A DNA stretch of 18,481 bases from RGIG464 sp045643185 (GTDB lineage Bacteria > Myxococcota_A > Bradymonadia > UBA4248). The DNA is taken from NCBI GenBank assembly GCA_045643185.1, contig JAZUKH010000109.1:1-18481 (forward strand). The letters run 5' to 3'. A model generated the notes under the pieces. That model was given only the letters and a program-made list of their open reading frames with translations. It made no database searches and had not been told where the DNA came from. Made by a program: the position numbers and the translations under genes. Each line of letters starts with the position of its first letter. Position 1 is the stretch's first letter. Shown here in pieces: positions 6,752-15,900 of this stretch.

Positions 6752-6811
6752 CGCCGCTATCCCGTTGGGATACGCGGCGCGTTTCGGCCTATGCGCAGGC
6801 GCATACGGCCG
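6752..6811. repeat. Two adjacent G-bulge hairpins
   Basis: First hairpin: CGCCGC (6752-6757), TATCCC, loop GTT, GGGATA, unpaired C6773, GCGGCG. Second: CGGCC (6785-6789), TATGCGC, loop AG, GCGCATA, unpaired C6806, GGCCG. In both the single unpaired base is a C on this strand (G on the other) next to TA. Confidence 0.7.
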
Positions 6812-6815
6812 AGTG

Positions 6816-6862
6816 CCGCCCGCTATGTGCTCGTGCCTGCGCGCATACGCGGGCGGTTTTTT
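6816..6862 (+). terminator. Strong hairpin followed by T6
   Basis: CCGCCCGC (6816-6823) pairs with GCGGGCGG (6849-6856). The inner stem TATGTGC/GCGCATA has one wobble, C6848 is unpaired, and TTTTTT follows at 6857-6862. Structurally this is a classic intrinsic terminator for plus-strand transcription, although no plus-strand gene is visible before it. Confidence 0.65.
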
Positions 6863-7028
6863 ATGTGTTGTGACGACGGTCGAATTTATGATTCATAAAA
6901 TGGTTGTAACTGATGAAAAATGTGTTAATATTGAATATGCATTTTGTAGGATAATTCGTAGAATTGTTTTAGAATGCACCTGATCAGTCTGGTATTCAGA
7001 ATAATAACATAACGATAGAATAATAAAA

Positions 7029-7601
7029 ATGAATATTCTAATTATTAATGGTAGTCCAAAAAAGAAAGGTCTCATTTCGCAAATGCTGGAGATCATGCAA
7101 AACGAAGCGGCAGCCAATGGCGCGACGGTAGACGTCGTGAACGTCCACGATCTGACCGTCAAGCCCTGCACGGGCTGTATGTATTGTCGTACCAAAGGCA
7201 AATGCGTTTTTCCTGAGGATGGTTCTGTTCTTTTGCTTGAAAAGTTAAAAGCTGCAGATGCCGTGATTATTGGTTCACCCTGCTACTGGGGAAATATTTC
7301 AGGACAACTTAAGCTCGTTTTTGATCGCATGGTTTATGGTATGATGCGTGAAACGACGCGATTTCCTGAGCCGCTCATGCCGGGAAAAAAGTGCATTCTC
7401 GTGAGTACGTGCACGACCCCGTGGCCTTTTAATATTCTGATGAATCAGTCGCATGGGGCAATTAAGGCACTTCGTGAAATTTGTCGTTATTCCGGTTTTA
7501 AAATTGTGTCAGAGATCGAGCGAGGCGGCACCCAAAGGCATCCAGAATTGACAGATAAAGATCGAAGTCAGTGTCTGCATGCCGTCGCAAAATTGAAGTG
7601 A
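7029..7601 (+). CDS. Flavodoxin-fold NAD(P)H-dependent oxidoreductase / iron-sulfur flavoprotein type
   Basis: 190 aa. The N-terminal MNILIINGSPKKKG is the FMN-phosphate loop of the NADPH-dependent FMN reductase/flavodoxin-like superfamily. PCTGCMYCRTKGKC gives cysteines at 47, 50, 53 and 59, the compact spacing seen in iron-sulfur flavoproteins that bind a 4Fe-4S cluster. AVIIGSPCYWGNISGQLKLVFDRM (about 78-101) is the conserved central strand and loop. Cytoplasmic redox role; substrate unknown. The leader is AT-rich with no strong Shine-Dalgarno. It stands alone: the next gene is about 190 bp downstream. Confidence 0.93.
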   Translation: MNILIINGSPKKKGLISQMLEIMQNEAAANGATVDVVNVHDLTVKPCTGCMYCRTKGKCVFPEDGSVLLLEKLKAADAVIIGSPCYWGNISGQLKLVFDRMVYGMMRETTRFPEPLMPGKKCILVSTCTTPWPFNILMNQSHGAIKALREICRYSGFKIVSEIERGGTQRHPELTDKDRSQCLHAVAKLK

Positions 7602-7659
7602 CTCAATACGCTTTTAGGCTGAGATATAACTCGATCATTTTGTTAGGTGCTTAAAACAC

Positions 7660-7776
7660 TTGACGCGCGTGCCAAAAACGTTGAAAACACTTGCCCCCTT
7701 TTGGGGCGAGTTGAGGGCGAATGCCTTTGACGAGGAGTGGCGGCATTTGGAAGCGCAAAGCCGCGTGTTTCAATAA
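7660..7776 (+). CDS. Possible 35-38 aa small ORF before the TPR-like gene
   Basis: An open frame ends at TAA 7774-7776. It can start at TTG 7660 or GTG 7669 and reads PKTLKTLAPFWGELRANAFD, then EEWRHLEAQSRVFQ. The composition looks protein-like. However, there is no ATG and no good ribosome site, and a short GCCCC/GGGGC hairpin lies inside. It could be a small gene, a remnant, or chance. Confidence 0.2.
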   Translation: MTRVPKTLKTLAPFWGELRANAFDEEWRHLEAQSRVFQ

Positions 7777-7792
7777 GTATTAGGAAGTTTTC

Positions 7793-8575
7793 ATGATCAA
7801 TCTTATCATCAGTCTTATCTTGGGCATAGGTGTGGGCATTGTTTGCGCCATGTTCGTTTTTGAGTCGGTCGGTGCGGCTGTGGCCGTGGGTATCGTCGTC
7901 TTTTTGGCTTCGCAGATCATTTTGAATCGCATCATGAGCAAAAAAGTTCAGACCATTATGATGGAAGCCCAGGCGATTATGCAGGATCTTGGACAGATCA
8001 AAAGCCAGGACACGTTGAAGCGCATGATGCCCAAGATCATCGATCGCGCGGTTGCCAAGTTTTCGGAAGCTTACCACTATGGTATGTTCCAGTTTGGCGT
8101 GACGAAGATCCTTAATGGCCAGATCGGTTCGCTTTATTATATGGGACAACGCTTTGAAGAAGCGGAACCGTATTTGTCCAAGGCCTTTTTGCAGCAGACA
8201 GAAGCTCAGGCCATGTATGCCTGTTGCCTGTACCGCAAACAAAAATTCGACGAGATGAAAGTGGCATTTGATAAAGCGCTCAGGCTCGCGCAACGTAAAC
8301 CGTTGATCTTCAACATGTATGCATGGTGCTTGACGCAGCAGAAAGATATTAACGGCGCGATCCGCGTGCTGAATCAGTGTAAAGCGTTTAATCCGAAAGA
8401 CGAAGTGACGCTCAAAAACTTGGATATGTTGAAGAACAGCAACACCATGAAGATGACATCGTATGGCGCCGAGTGGTATCAATATTTTCTTGAAGCCCCA
8501 GATGCCAAGGCAATACAACAACTTCAGCAGATGCGCATGGGCTCGCCGTTTGCGACGCATCAGCGCCACCGATAA
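7793..8575 (+). CDS. Membrane-anchored tetratricopeptide-like protein
   Basis: 260 aa. Two hydrophobic segments at the N-terminus (about 2-23 and 27-47) form a membrane anchor or hairpin. A helical region follows, in which about 115-215 resembles TPR repeats (GQRFEEAEPYLSKAF; KQKFDEMKVAFDKALRLA; KDINGAIRVLNQCKAFNPKD). TPRs mediate protein contacts, and no catalytic motif is seen. The start is preceded by AGGAAG at good distance. The following lipoprotein gene is about 50 bp downstream on the same strand, so the two may be co-transcribed and may both act at the envelope. Function unknown. Confidence 0.85.
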   Translation: MINLIISLILGIGVGIVCAMFVFESVGAAVAVGIVVFLASQIILNRIMSKKVQTIMMEAQAIMQDLGQIKSQDTLKRMMPKIIDRAVAKFSEAYHYGMFQFGVTKILNGQIGSLYYMGQRFEEAEPYLSKAFLQQTEAQAMYACCLYRKQKFDEMKVAFDKALRLAQRKPLIFNMYAWCLTQQKDINGAIRVLNQCKAFNPKDEVTLKNLDMLKNSNTMKMTSYGAEWYQYFLEAPDAKAIQQLQQMRMGSPFATHQRHR

Positions 8576-8628
8576 GTATAATTGCACAATATGCCGGTCA
8601 ATTGTAAATGATGAAAGGAGCAGACGTG

Positions 8629-9867
8629 ATGAAGCATAGACGAAGCCTTCTGGGAATGCTGGTTTTGGCGCTTAGCGTGGTGTCTTGCAAGAGTGCGCCC
8701 GAAGCACCAGTACAGACCGCCAATACGGTTGCCGATGCACCGATAGCCGAATCCGTCGACAATGTTGGCGATGGGGCGAGCATGCCCATGTTTGATCCTT
8801 CGCCCATCGTCGTCGATCTTTCGAATGCTGACGAAAAGACTGTCACACCGTTTACTCAGGGCGGTGATCGTATTCACCTGGCCGATATTCTCCCGGTCGT
8901 TTCGGATTCCAGCGGCTACGTTCAAAAATGGGAGTTTTATCTCTATTCGGAGCCCTATGCTGCGCGCCTCAAATTTGAGATATCTAATTTTGCATTCAGT
9001 AAAAATGAACTCAAAATTAAGGGCTATGTTCAGGAGCATAACGCCGCAGGCGACACGGTTCAGGAGTATAAGATTTCTAAAACTTATAAATCCGGAAAAT
9101 GGTTTGCTGATAAAAACAACCTTATTTTGGATTGCAATGGTGACTACACACTGAAACTTGAAGATGGTGTGTTTAAGCTTCATGGCGTTTATGAAAAAGG
9201 CTCGTTTGACTATGCCATTGAGCCGAATTTCTGGAAGCCTGGTTCCGGCAATGTCTATTTTGGTAAAGACGCGTCAGACGTCTTTAAATATTCAGTGTTG
9301 GCTTATCACAAGCCGCTCGTGAGCGGTGTGGTGACGTTGGATGGTCAGACGATTCCTGTGAACGGAACCGCTTATGCGAATCATTACATGACCAACATTG
9401 CAGCCTACGAGATGTTTGACGAACTCGCCGATTTTCGCAAGATCGTCAATGATCATGTCCTTGTAGAATTTCGTTATTATTTGCCGACATCGCGATATGA
9501 ATATAAGCCGTTTGGCTACTTGTTTGTGGCCTATGACGGTGTCCCCGTCTTTTCATCGACTTCGTTAACGCGCGAGTCTTTGGAGACTTGGATGGATGAC
9601 GAGCATTACAATTACGAGATCGACCTTCGTCAACGTTTGAGTGCTGAGGAAGATGGCAATAAAGCGACGTTCACGATGCACAAAGGTCGTGCAACCGGTT
9701 CGGACCCATACGCCGACCTGCCATCATTCCAGCGCGCCGTGGCTATGCGATTTGCCAAGCCCATCGAGTACAATATTAAGATCGATTGGACGCTTGACCT
9801 TGACATCGATGGCTATAAAGCTACGATTCCTTATTCTGGTGCCTATTCGCTTACGCGCATGCATTAG
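8629..9867 (+). CDS. Lipoprotein, possibly CrtC/Svf1/AttH-like lipocalin fold
   Basis: 412 aa from the ATG at 8629. This start is preferred to 8608 because AAAGGAG lies eight bases upstream and the protein then begins directly with a signal peptide (MKHRRSLLGMLVLALSVVSC). The lipobox SVVSC gives a lipidated cysteine at about 21, followed by a flexible Ala/Pro-rich linker. The rest is beta-rich. TLDGQTIPVNGTAYANHYMTN and EFRYYLPTSRYEYKPFGYLFVAYDG recall the 'VxGxxyxdHxw' region of CrtC/Svf1-type lipocalin-like proteins, but the match is weak and made by eye. Probably anchored to the periplasmic side of a membrane. Its end abuts a 19-bp tandem repeat. Confidence 0.85.
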   Translation: MKHRRSLLGMLVLALSVVSCKSAPEAPVQTANTVADAPIAESVDNVGDGASMPMFDPSPIVVDLSNADEKTVTPFTQGGDRIHLADILPVVSDSSGYVQKWEFYLYSEPYAARLKFEISNFAFSKNELKIKGYVQEHNAAGDTVQEYKISKTYKSGKWFADKNNLILDCNGDYTLKLEDGVFKLHGVYEKGSFDYAIEPNFWKPGSGNVYFGKDASDVFKYSVLAYHKPLVSGVVTLDGQTIPVNGTAYANHYMTNIAAYEMFDELADFRKIVNDHVLVEFRYYLPTSRYEYKPFGYLFVAYDGVPVFSSTSLTRESLETWMDDEHYNYEIDLRQRLSAEEDGNKATFTMHKGRATGSDPYADLPSFQRAVAMRFAKPIEYNIKIDWTLDLDIDGYKATIPYSGAYSLTRMH

Positions 9868-9870
9868 CGG

Positions 9871-9970
9871 AGACGTGCGGACCGCGTTGCGACGTGCGGA
9901 CCGCGTTGCGACGTGCGGACCGCGTTGCGACGTGCGGACCGCGTTGCGACGTGCGGACCGCGCGTCTCAA
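9871..9970. repeat. 19-bp x 5 tandem repeat ending in a hairpin
   Basis: Copies of gacgtgcggaccgcgttgc start at 9872, 9891, 9910, 9929 and 9948. The first begins GAGACG and the last ends CGTCTC, so the ends can pair, and each unit has GCG/CGC around GAC. It lies between two convergent genes. The GAGACGYG..CGTCTC layout matches the single hairpin at 16892-16918 and recalls the REP core. Confidence 0.92.
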
Positions 9971-9974
9971 CGAA

Positions 9975-10559
9975 TTAATCAGTATAAGAATAATTATGCG
10001 TGATATTGAATTTTGAGAACAGGCAGCCTTCTAATAAGTCGTTGCGTTGTTTTTCATCCTGAATGTCCGCGACGTCGGCTTCGCAGTCTTTAACAGATTT
10101 GTTGTATTCTTCTTCGAAGCGTTCAGTTTGGCATTCGTAATCATTCATGATGTATCGGACGCAAAGATCACCGGCGGAATGAATAGCCAGCGGGCGGGAA
10201 AAATTTCCGCTATAAGACAGATCAGTGTCTACCAAGTAATTGAGATGGTTCAGGCTCGAGTCATTTTCATTGAACATAGGATCACAGCACGCGCGAATCC
10301 TTTGGGCGATTTTTTCGCTAGTTTCTTTGGTATCGGACGCGTTACAGGTATCTTTATCGCTTGCTGCCCCCGTCGGTACGCTGACGAATCGATGGTCGAT
10401 TTCACAAATTGTGTACATTTCCGGGTCATCGTTTTGATAATTATAAAAGTAATGGCAACAGTTAACCCAGCCATCGCATCCAAGCATAGTGAATGTGAAA
10501 ATCGTGCTCAGAAAAATGGGAAAATAATGAATCATTTTATTCATCAGCGAGTATTTCAT
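9975..10559 (-). CDS. Cysteine-rich lipoprotein, paralogue 1
   Basis: 194 aa from ATG 10559, chosen over the TTG at 10574 because AAGGA lies seven bases upstream. The signal peptide ends in TMLGC (C28), an imperfect lipobox. Mature protein: many cysteines (NCC, CEIDH, TCNAS, ACCDPMF, LCVRYI, YECQTE, DCEA, GCLF), suggesting disulfides in the periplasm or outside the cell. It is a clear paralogue of the gene upstream at 10601-11149. Both share NCC near the N-terminus, a C..(L/M)FN(D/E) motif, HLxYx, GxLCV and YECQTE. Only 41 bp separate that gene's stop from this ATG, so they probably form one transcript. No known family recognised. Confidence 0.85.
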   Translation of the reverse strand: MKYSLMNKMIHYFPIFLSTIFTFTMLGCDGWVNCCHYFYNYQNDDPEMYTICEIDHRFVSVPTGAASDKDTCNASDTKETSEKIAQRIRACCDPMFNENDSSLNHLNYLVDTDLSYSGNFSRPLAIHSAGDLCVRYIMNDYECQTERFEEEYNKSVKDCEADVADIQDEKQRNDLLEGCLFSKFNITHNYSYTD

Positions 10560-10600
10560 AATGATTTCCTTCAAAAAGTATGTGAACTACTTATCTATTT

Positions 10601-11149
10601 CTAATTATTTGGGTTAATCTTTCTGACGATGCAGGCATCTATTGCAGCAGCGCGCTGAGCGTCATCCGTGATGTTTTTTGTTTCTGTCTGGCATTCGTAG
10701 TCATATTGATTTTTTAGATTGATATAGTAGTCTTTCGCCGGTGCGTTTCGGTCGAGGCTTTGTATGACGCATAGCTGTCCGACCGTTGATAATGGGTTAT
10801 CAAAGATAGCCATGCAGTAGTCCGGTGTGTCATCTTCATAAGACTCGTAATGATAAGTCAGATGGTCAAAAATGGTGTTCGGATCATTGAACAGTTCATC
10901 ACAGCGTTCGTGGGTTTGTTGAATCGTTGACTCTGTTGTTTGTTTTAGATTCGAGGGGCATTTTGTGTCGAACATTGAGTTTGTGCAGGCATCGGAATCG
11001 TTATTGATATTGATATAAGTGCAGATCGCGGCGTATAACGGATCTGTGTAGGCATCTTCACAGCAGTTGTGATACTCTGTACATCCGACAGAAGACAGCA
11101 TCAATAACCCTGTGAAAAGTACTAATTTTGGAAGAGACAAAAAGCGCAT
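10601..11149 (-). CDS. Cysteine-rich lipoprotein, paralogue 2
   Basis: 182 aa from ATG 11149, with AAAGG eight bases upstream; the TTG at 11155 is less likely. Signal peptide MRFLSLPKLVLFTGLLMLSS ends in lipobox SSVGC (C23). The mature part has a cysteine pattern like its neighbour (NCCEDAY, AICTYI, ACTNS, KCPS, ERCDELFND, DYCMAI, QLCVIQ, YECQTE, DACIVRK). First gene of a probable two-gene unit. The promoter must lie in the 11150-11300 stretch. Function unknown; likely a surface or periplasmic structural or binding protein. Confidence 0.86.
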   Translation of the reverse strand: MRFLSLPKLVLFTGLLMLSSVGCTEYHNCCEDAYTDPLYAAICTYININNDSDACTNSMFDTKCPSNLKQTTESTIQQTHERCDELFNDPNTIFDHLTYHYESYEDDTPDYCMAIFDNPLSTVGQLCVIQSLDRNAPAKDYYINLKNQYDYECQTETKNITDDAQRAAAIDACIVRKINPNN

Positions 11150-11702
11150 AATCAAAACCTTTAAGCATTAAGATTGGTTTCAAGCATTGAGAACGAAAAT
11201 CACACTATGTCGTGCGTAGATCGCTCACCCCTTGTAGAGAGTTTGTTTCTCGTTTTCAAGTGATTCATGCGATAAAATGTGTTACGTCGTTATATTTCGG
11301 CTTCGAACAAATCGCGTCCGCTCGGCATATCTCTCAGTCTGCTTGCCTTCGGTTTTGCGACGGCTGAGATTTTGAATTTTTGACCAGACAATGCATATCA
11401 ACCGTGCCCGTCTTGCCTTCGGCTTCGACAGACACGGTCATGCAAGCACCGGCGTTGCCGGTGCGCGGCTTTCTGCCGCCTATTTTCCATACCGTTGCGT
11501 TTTTAGTTTCGTTTTATGACACGCGCTTTGAACGCTTAGCGTTCATGCGCTCTCGATTATGACTTTCATACCCTGCTGGGATGTAACGATGAAACACATG
11601 CGTTGCTTTTTGGGGATTGCGTGTTACATCCAGTTTTGATACAATATAAACATACACATATTTTTATACATTAAATAACCTCTCTAACGAAGGAGATTGG
11701 AT
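11150..11702. other. Divergent intergenic region rich in hairpins
   Basis: No convincing gene in about 550 bp. It holds the leader of the lipoprotein pair on the left, four or more hairpins at 11332-11550, and the sbcD promoter region on the right. Hairpins: CTCAG/CTGAG at 11333-11368 followed by T-rich sequence; ACCGTG/CACGGT with tip TCT/AGA at about 11401-11439; perfect GCACCGGC/GCCGGTGC at 11446-11464; GCGGC/GCCGC at 11465-11479; TGAACGC/GCGTTCA inside GCGC/GCGC at 11523-11550. The motif CTTGCCTTCGG occurs twice. Confidence 0.6.
11617..11645 (+). promoter_or_regulatory. Candidate sbcD promoter overlapping an inverted repeat
   Basis: TTGCGT (11617-11622), a 17-bp spacer, then TACAAT (11640-11645) with an extended -10 TG at 11638-11639. 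The start codon lies about 57 bp further on. The spacer contains GTTACATCC (11623-11631), which is the inverse of GGATGTAAC at 11579-11587 and could be an operator or stem. Seen by eye only. Confidence 0.4.
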
Positions 11703-12980
11703 ATGAATGAGCGTCGTATATTTCGTGTATTGCACACATCAGACTGGCATTTGGGCAGAACCTTGCACGAGCGTGCCCGGGATGATGAGTTTGAGGCATT
11801 TTTGGATTGGATGATCGAGACGGTCAAGTCTGAGAAGATCGATGTCCTTCTGATCGCCGGTGATATTTTTGATACGTCGAATCCTGCGTTTGCGACCCAG
11901 CAGCGATATTTTGATTTTTTGCAAAGACTGATGACGACGTGTTGTCGTCATGCGGTCATCACGAGTGGAAATCACGACAGCACGTCATTCATTGATGTGC
12001 CTGGGAAGGTCCTTGCGGGCTTGAACATCCACGTGGTCGGTCAGGCGCGGTTTGGGGTACACAAAGATGGCGCTGCCGAAGAAGAAGTTGTGGTCATTCA
12101 GGATGAGAAGGGACGAGATGCGTTGATCGTTGCCGCTGTGCCTTTTTTGACTGAAGGTGATCTTCGTTTTTCGGAATTCGGAGAATCGCGCGAAGACAAA
12201 GAACGTAAGATGATTGAAGGTGTAAAATTGCACTATGACCGCGTGGCCGAGGCGGCTGAAAAGATCCGTGATGGCCGTGACATTCCAGTCATCGCGATGG
12301 GACATTTGTTCGTTCAGGGAGGCAAGTTTGATCCGCAGAATGGCAGTGAGCGCCAAACCTATATCGGAACACTTGGTGGCGTGAGTGCGTCAAGTTTCAG
12401 TCCGTCGTTTGACTATGTGGCGCTCGGGCATTTGCACGGGGCTCAGTGCGTTGGCGGCAACGAACGTGTTCGTTATTCGGGATCGCCTATCGCGATGGGC
12501 TTTGGCGAAGCTGGTCAGAGCAAGAGTGTGTATGTGCTCGATTGCGATGGACGAAACATTTCAACGTCGGCGATCCCAGTCCCGTGTTTCCACAAAATCG
12601 TCCGTATCGAGGGCGATAAATCCGTCATTGAGGCGACGATCCAGCAATTGATCCGTGAAAACGAGGACACCTATATTTCGGTCACTTATACCGGTGAGCA
12701 GGGGATCGGGAATTTAATTGGTTATATCGATGCACTTGTTGGGGATTCAAGGTTCATCCATTGTCTGGAAAAAATGGATAAGTCCCTTGCTATGCAGGGA
12801 ACTGATCAGGCGCGTCGGTTTGGTAATGGCCAGAAACTGTCTGAAATCAAGGTCGACTCGGTTTTTGAGCTGCTGCTTCAAAGCAAAAACTTTGACGAAG
12901 AAAAGGCTAGATCTATTCGCCAGACATTTCAGGATCTGCTTTTGAATATGGTTGAAAATCACGACATTGAAGGAGAATAA
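11703..12980 (+). CDS. sbcD: Exonuclease subunit SbcD (Mre11-type nuclease)
   Basis: 425 aa from ATG 11703, with GAAGGAG seven bases upstream; the TTG at 11697 overlaps that site and is rejected. All phosphoesterase motifs are present: DWH (14-16), GDIFD (53-57), GNHD (89-92), later GHLFVQGG and GHLHG. SbcD with SbcC forms an Mn-dependent nuclease that opens DNA hairpins and removes protein-blocked ends, working in repair and palindrome processing. sbcC begins 3 bp after the stop, so the two are co-translated. The upstream gap holds a candidate extended -10 promoter. Confidence 0.97.
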   Translation: MNERRIFRVLHTSDWHLGRTLHERARDDEFEAFLDWMIETVKSEKIDVLLIAGDIFDTSNPAFATQQRYFDFLQRLMTTCCRHAVITSGNHDSTSFIDVPGKVLAGLNIHVVGQARFGVHKDGAAEEEVVVIQDEKGRDALIVAAVPFLTEGDLRFSEFGESREDKERKMIEGVKLHYDRVAEAAEKIRDGRDIPVIAMGHLFVQGGKFDPQNGSERQTYIGTLGGVSASSFSPSFDYVALGHLHGAQCVGGNERVRYSGSPIAMGFGEAGQSKSVYVLDCDGRNISTSAIPVPCFHKIVRIEGDKSVIEATIQQLIRENEDTYISVTYTGEQGIGNLIGYIDALVGDSRFIHCLEKMDKSLAMQGTDQARRFGNGQKLSEIKVDSVFELLLQSKNFDEEKARSIRQTFQDLLLNMVENHDIEGE

Positions 12981-12982
12981 AG

Positions 12983-15900
12983 ATGAAAATCGAAAAGATC
13001 AGGATCGAGAATCTCAACTCTCTGTATGGCTGTCACACGATCGATCTGAATGATCCAGCCTATGATGCATCCAATCTGTTTCTCCTTTGGGGCGATACCG
13101 GATCTGGTAAAACGACCATTTTGGATGCCATCACGCTCGCTTTGTATGGTTGCACGCCTCGCCTTGGACTGGTCACTGGCACTGAAAAGTGCGAAATGAT
13201 GGCTCAGGGAACAACGCATTGTTACGCTGAAGTCGTGTTTTGCGTGAACACAGGTCGATACTTGTCGAGATGGGAGCAAAACGTCAACCGAAATGGCAAC
13301 TTGAACTCACCGACGCATGTGTTAAGTCATGAGATCGCGCCAGGTGAGTTTGAGATCGTTACAAGTTCAAAATCAGAGACTGGAAAACGGATCCCTGAAT
13401 TGATTCAGTTGTCTTTTGAACAGTTCACGAAGACGGTCATGTTAGCCCAGGGGGGATTTCAGGAATTTTTGAAGGCGGATGTGAATAAACGCGCCGAAAT
13501 TCTCGAAAAACTCACAAATACTAAGATCTATACCGCGCTTTCTATGGCTGCGTATGATCGTTGGAAAAAAGCGAAAACAGCTCTCGAGGCTGCGCAAAAC
13601 TTATTGGATGGCGTTTCGATGATGACCGCGGACGAGGTCAATGCGCTTCGAGATGAGGTGGCTCGTCTGAAGACCCAGTTGAAAGACGAGAATGAATGTT
13701 GTGCGAGACTTCAAAGCGAATGTAATGCTTTGGAACAGTGTGATAAAGCCCAACTGGCGTTGAATAAGATCGTCGAACAGCTGAGTGAGGTCAACGGGCG
13801 GTTGGCTGCGTTTGCAGAGGATCGAGCTCGTTTGGAAAAGGCTGAACGCGCCAACGGTGTTGAGGCGAAGTACGCAGCTTTGTTGGATGCCAAAAAGGCC
13901 AGGTCGGATACGCAAAAGATGTTGGATGAGCTGTGTCAGAGACGACCAGGCGCGGAACAGAGCTGCCAACAAGCCAAAGTGTCGTTTGAACAGGGCGCAT
14001 TGTCTTTAGAGACGGCCAAAAAGGCTTTGCTTGACGCTGAACCGTTGTTCAAACAAGTGCGTGAACTCAAGACTCAGCTCAATGCAGCGAAAGAAGCGTA
14101 TTCTGAAGCAAACAAGTCGGTCAAGGCGGCTGAAGACAACCAAAAAAGCGTTGGACTTGCCTTTGAAAAGGCTAAAAAGGACAAAACTCAACTGATCGAA
14201 CGACAAAACAAGGCAAACGAGTTTTTTGCTGCACGAAGTGTGGATGCTGATCTGGCCGAGGAACTGGGCGGGATCGAGGCACATGGGACTGCTTTGAAGG
14301 ACGCGTCTAAAGCGCTCAGCTGCGCGACGGATAAGGTCGAAAAGTGCAAACAAGACTGGCAGAGCAATGTCGCGGTGCGTGATCAGCATCAAAAGACGCT
14401 CAAAAAGAAAGAAGCGGCTTTGCAAGATAAGTCAAAAGTTTGTGAGGCGGCCAGTGTGGCCTTGGTCAATGCGAAAGATGGCCATGATCTTGAGGATCTG
14501 AAAAAACGCAAGGAAGACCAATGTCAGCTTAAACTTCAGGCTGAACTGATCGCGACGTACGAAGAAAAAAGGCACGTTCTTAAAGATGGTGAATCGTGTC
14601 CACTGTGTGGTGCGAAAGAACACCCGTTTTGTCATGGACTGACGCCGAAAGAATCGGAATACGACTCGGAGATCCACCGCTTGAGCAAGCAGATCGAGTG
14701 CATTGAACGCGCTCAAAAGGCGGCGGACGAAGCTGAGAAAGCCAAAAATAACGCCGAAGTTGAATACGAACGTGAATTGAGTGCCCAAAAGGTGTTTCAA
14801 AACAACGTTGAGAATGCGCAAAAGGCTTTGGATGCAGCGCTGAGTGATGCTGCGGACAAACAACAGGGGTTTGACGATGCTCTGAAGTTGTGTCAGACGC
14901 TGGTCAGCAAGTATGGCGTGTCGATCGACCATGTTGAGGCATTTGACCAGGTTCGTCGTGAGCTGACGAAGCGCAAAAACGTCTGGGAAAAGTCCATAAA
15001 CGCGTTGGAAGAGATCAAGCAGGCGTTGGTCGAGAGCGACAAACTCGTTGAAAGTTGTAGTGCATCGCTCGAAGCAGCCGATAAGCGAGTGACGGAATGT
15101 CGCGCGCTCGAAGCGGACAAACTGCGCGTTGTTGAAGCAAAACAGGTTGAGATCAAGGCCGTCTTTGGAGAACGCGACGTCGATGCGGAGGAGCGTCAGT
15201 TAAAAAGGGCGTGTGACGAGGCTGAACGTGCAAACAAAGAAGCCAGTCAAGCCTATCATCGCCTGGATTCTGCGCTCACTGCGTTGGATGCAAGCATTCG
15301 ATCTAAGCAAGAAGATCTTGAAGCGCGTCAGCATGATCTGGCACAGGCTGATGTTGTGTATCATCAAGTTCTGTCAGAACATGGTTTTGCGGATGAAAGC
15401 GCGTTTCTTGACGCACGCATGGACAAAAAAGCGTTCAATCTTTTGAAAGAGACGCGTGACCAAATGGATAAAACGCAGCAGGACTTGGTCTCTCGTCAGA
15501 AGCAGGCTCAGGAAACGTTTAATGCCGCGAAGGCTCAGAATCATTCGATGCGTGCCATCGACGTGGTGAAAGGTGAACTGAATGAGTGCAGCGCCAATAT
15601 CGAACAGTGGAACCAGGCTGTGGGCAGAAAGATCGAAGCTTTGGACATGCAGGCGAAGAATGACGTTAAGTTTGCCCAGATCAGTGCCGACATTGCGAAT
15701 AAGCAGTTGGAATACCAACGTTGGGATGCGTTGAACAACCTGATCGGAAGCAGTAAAGGCGACGTGTTCCGCAAATACGCGCAGAGCTTCACGTTTGACA
15801 TTCTGCTTGATCGAGCCAATCACTATTTGCAAGATAAACAGTTGATGACGCGCTTCGAGCTGATTCGCAAGACTGCGACGGATATGGAGCTTGAATTTTA

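Larger units (their letters stand above)
6268..7028. other. Gene-poor 760-bp stretch with degenerate REP and hairpin cluster
   Basis: No convincing gene. From left to right it holds the hsdM leader, a degenerate REP at about 6585-6620 (GTAGAGACGTG, then GTGACACGGCTCGAC), a hairpin at 6639-6664, and three adjacent GC-rich hairpins at 6752-6862, the last ending in TTTTTT. A final AT-rich leader precedes the oxidoreductase gene. Minus-strand open pieces at 6290-6415 and 6438-6635 read like protein in parts but need a frameshift and have no start. They could be gene debris. Confidence 0.6.

Noticed and set aside
7643..8587. 314-codon minus-strand frame
   Set aside because: Antisense shadow of the TPR-like gene at 7793-8575, which has a good ribosome site, membrane anchor and TPR pattern.
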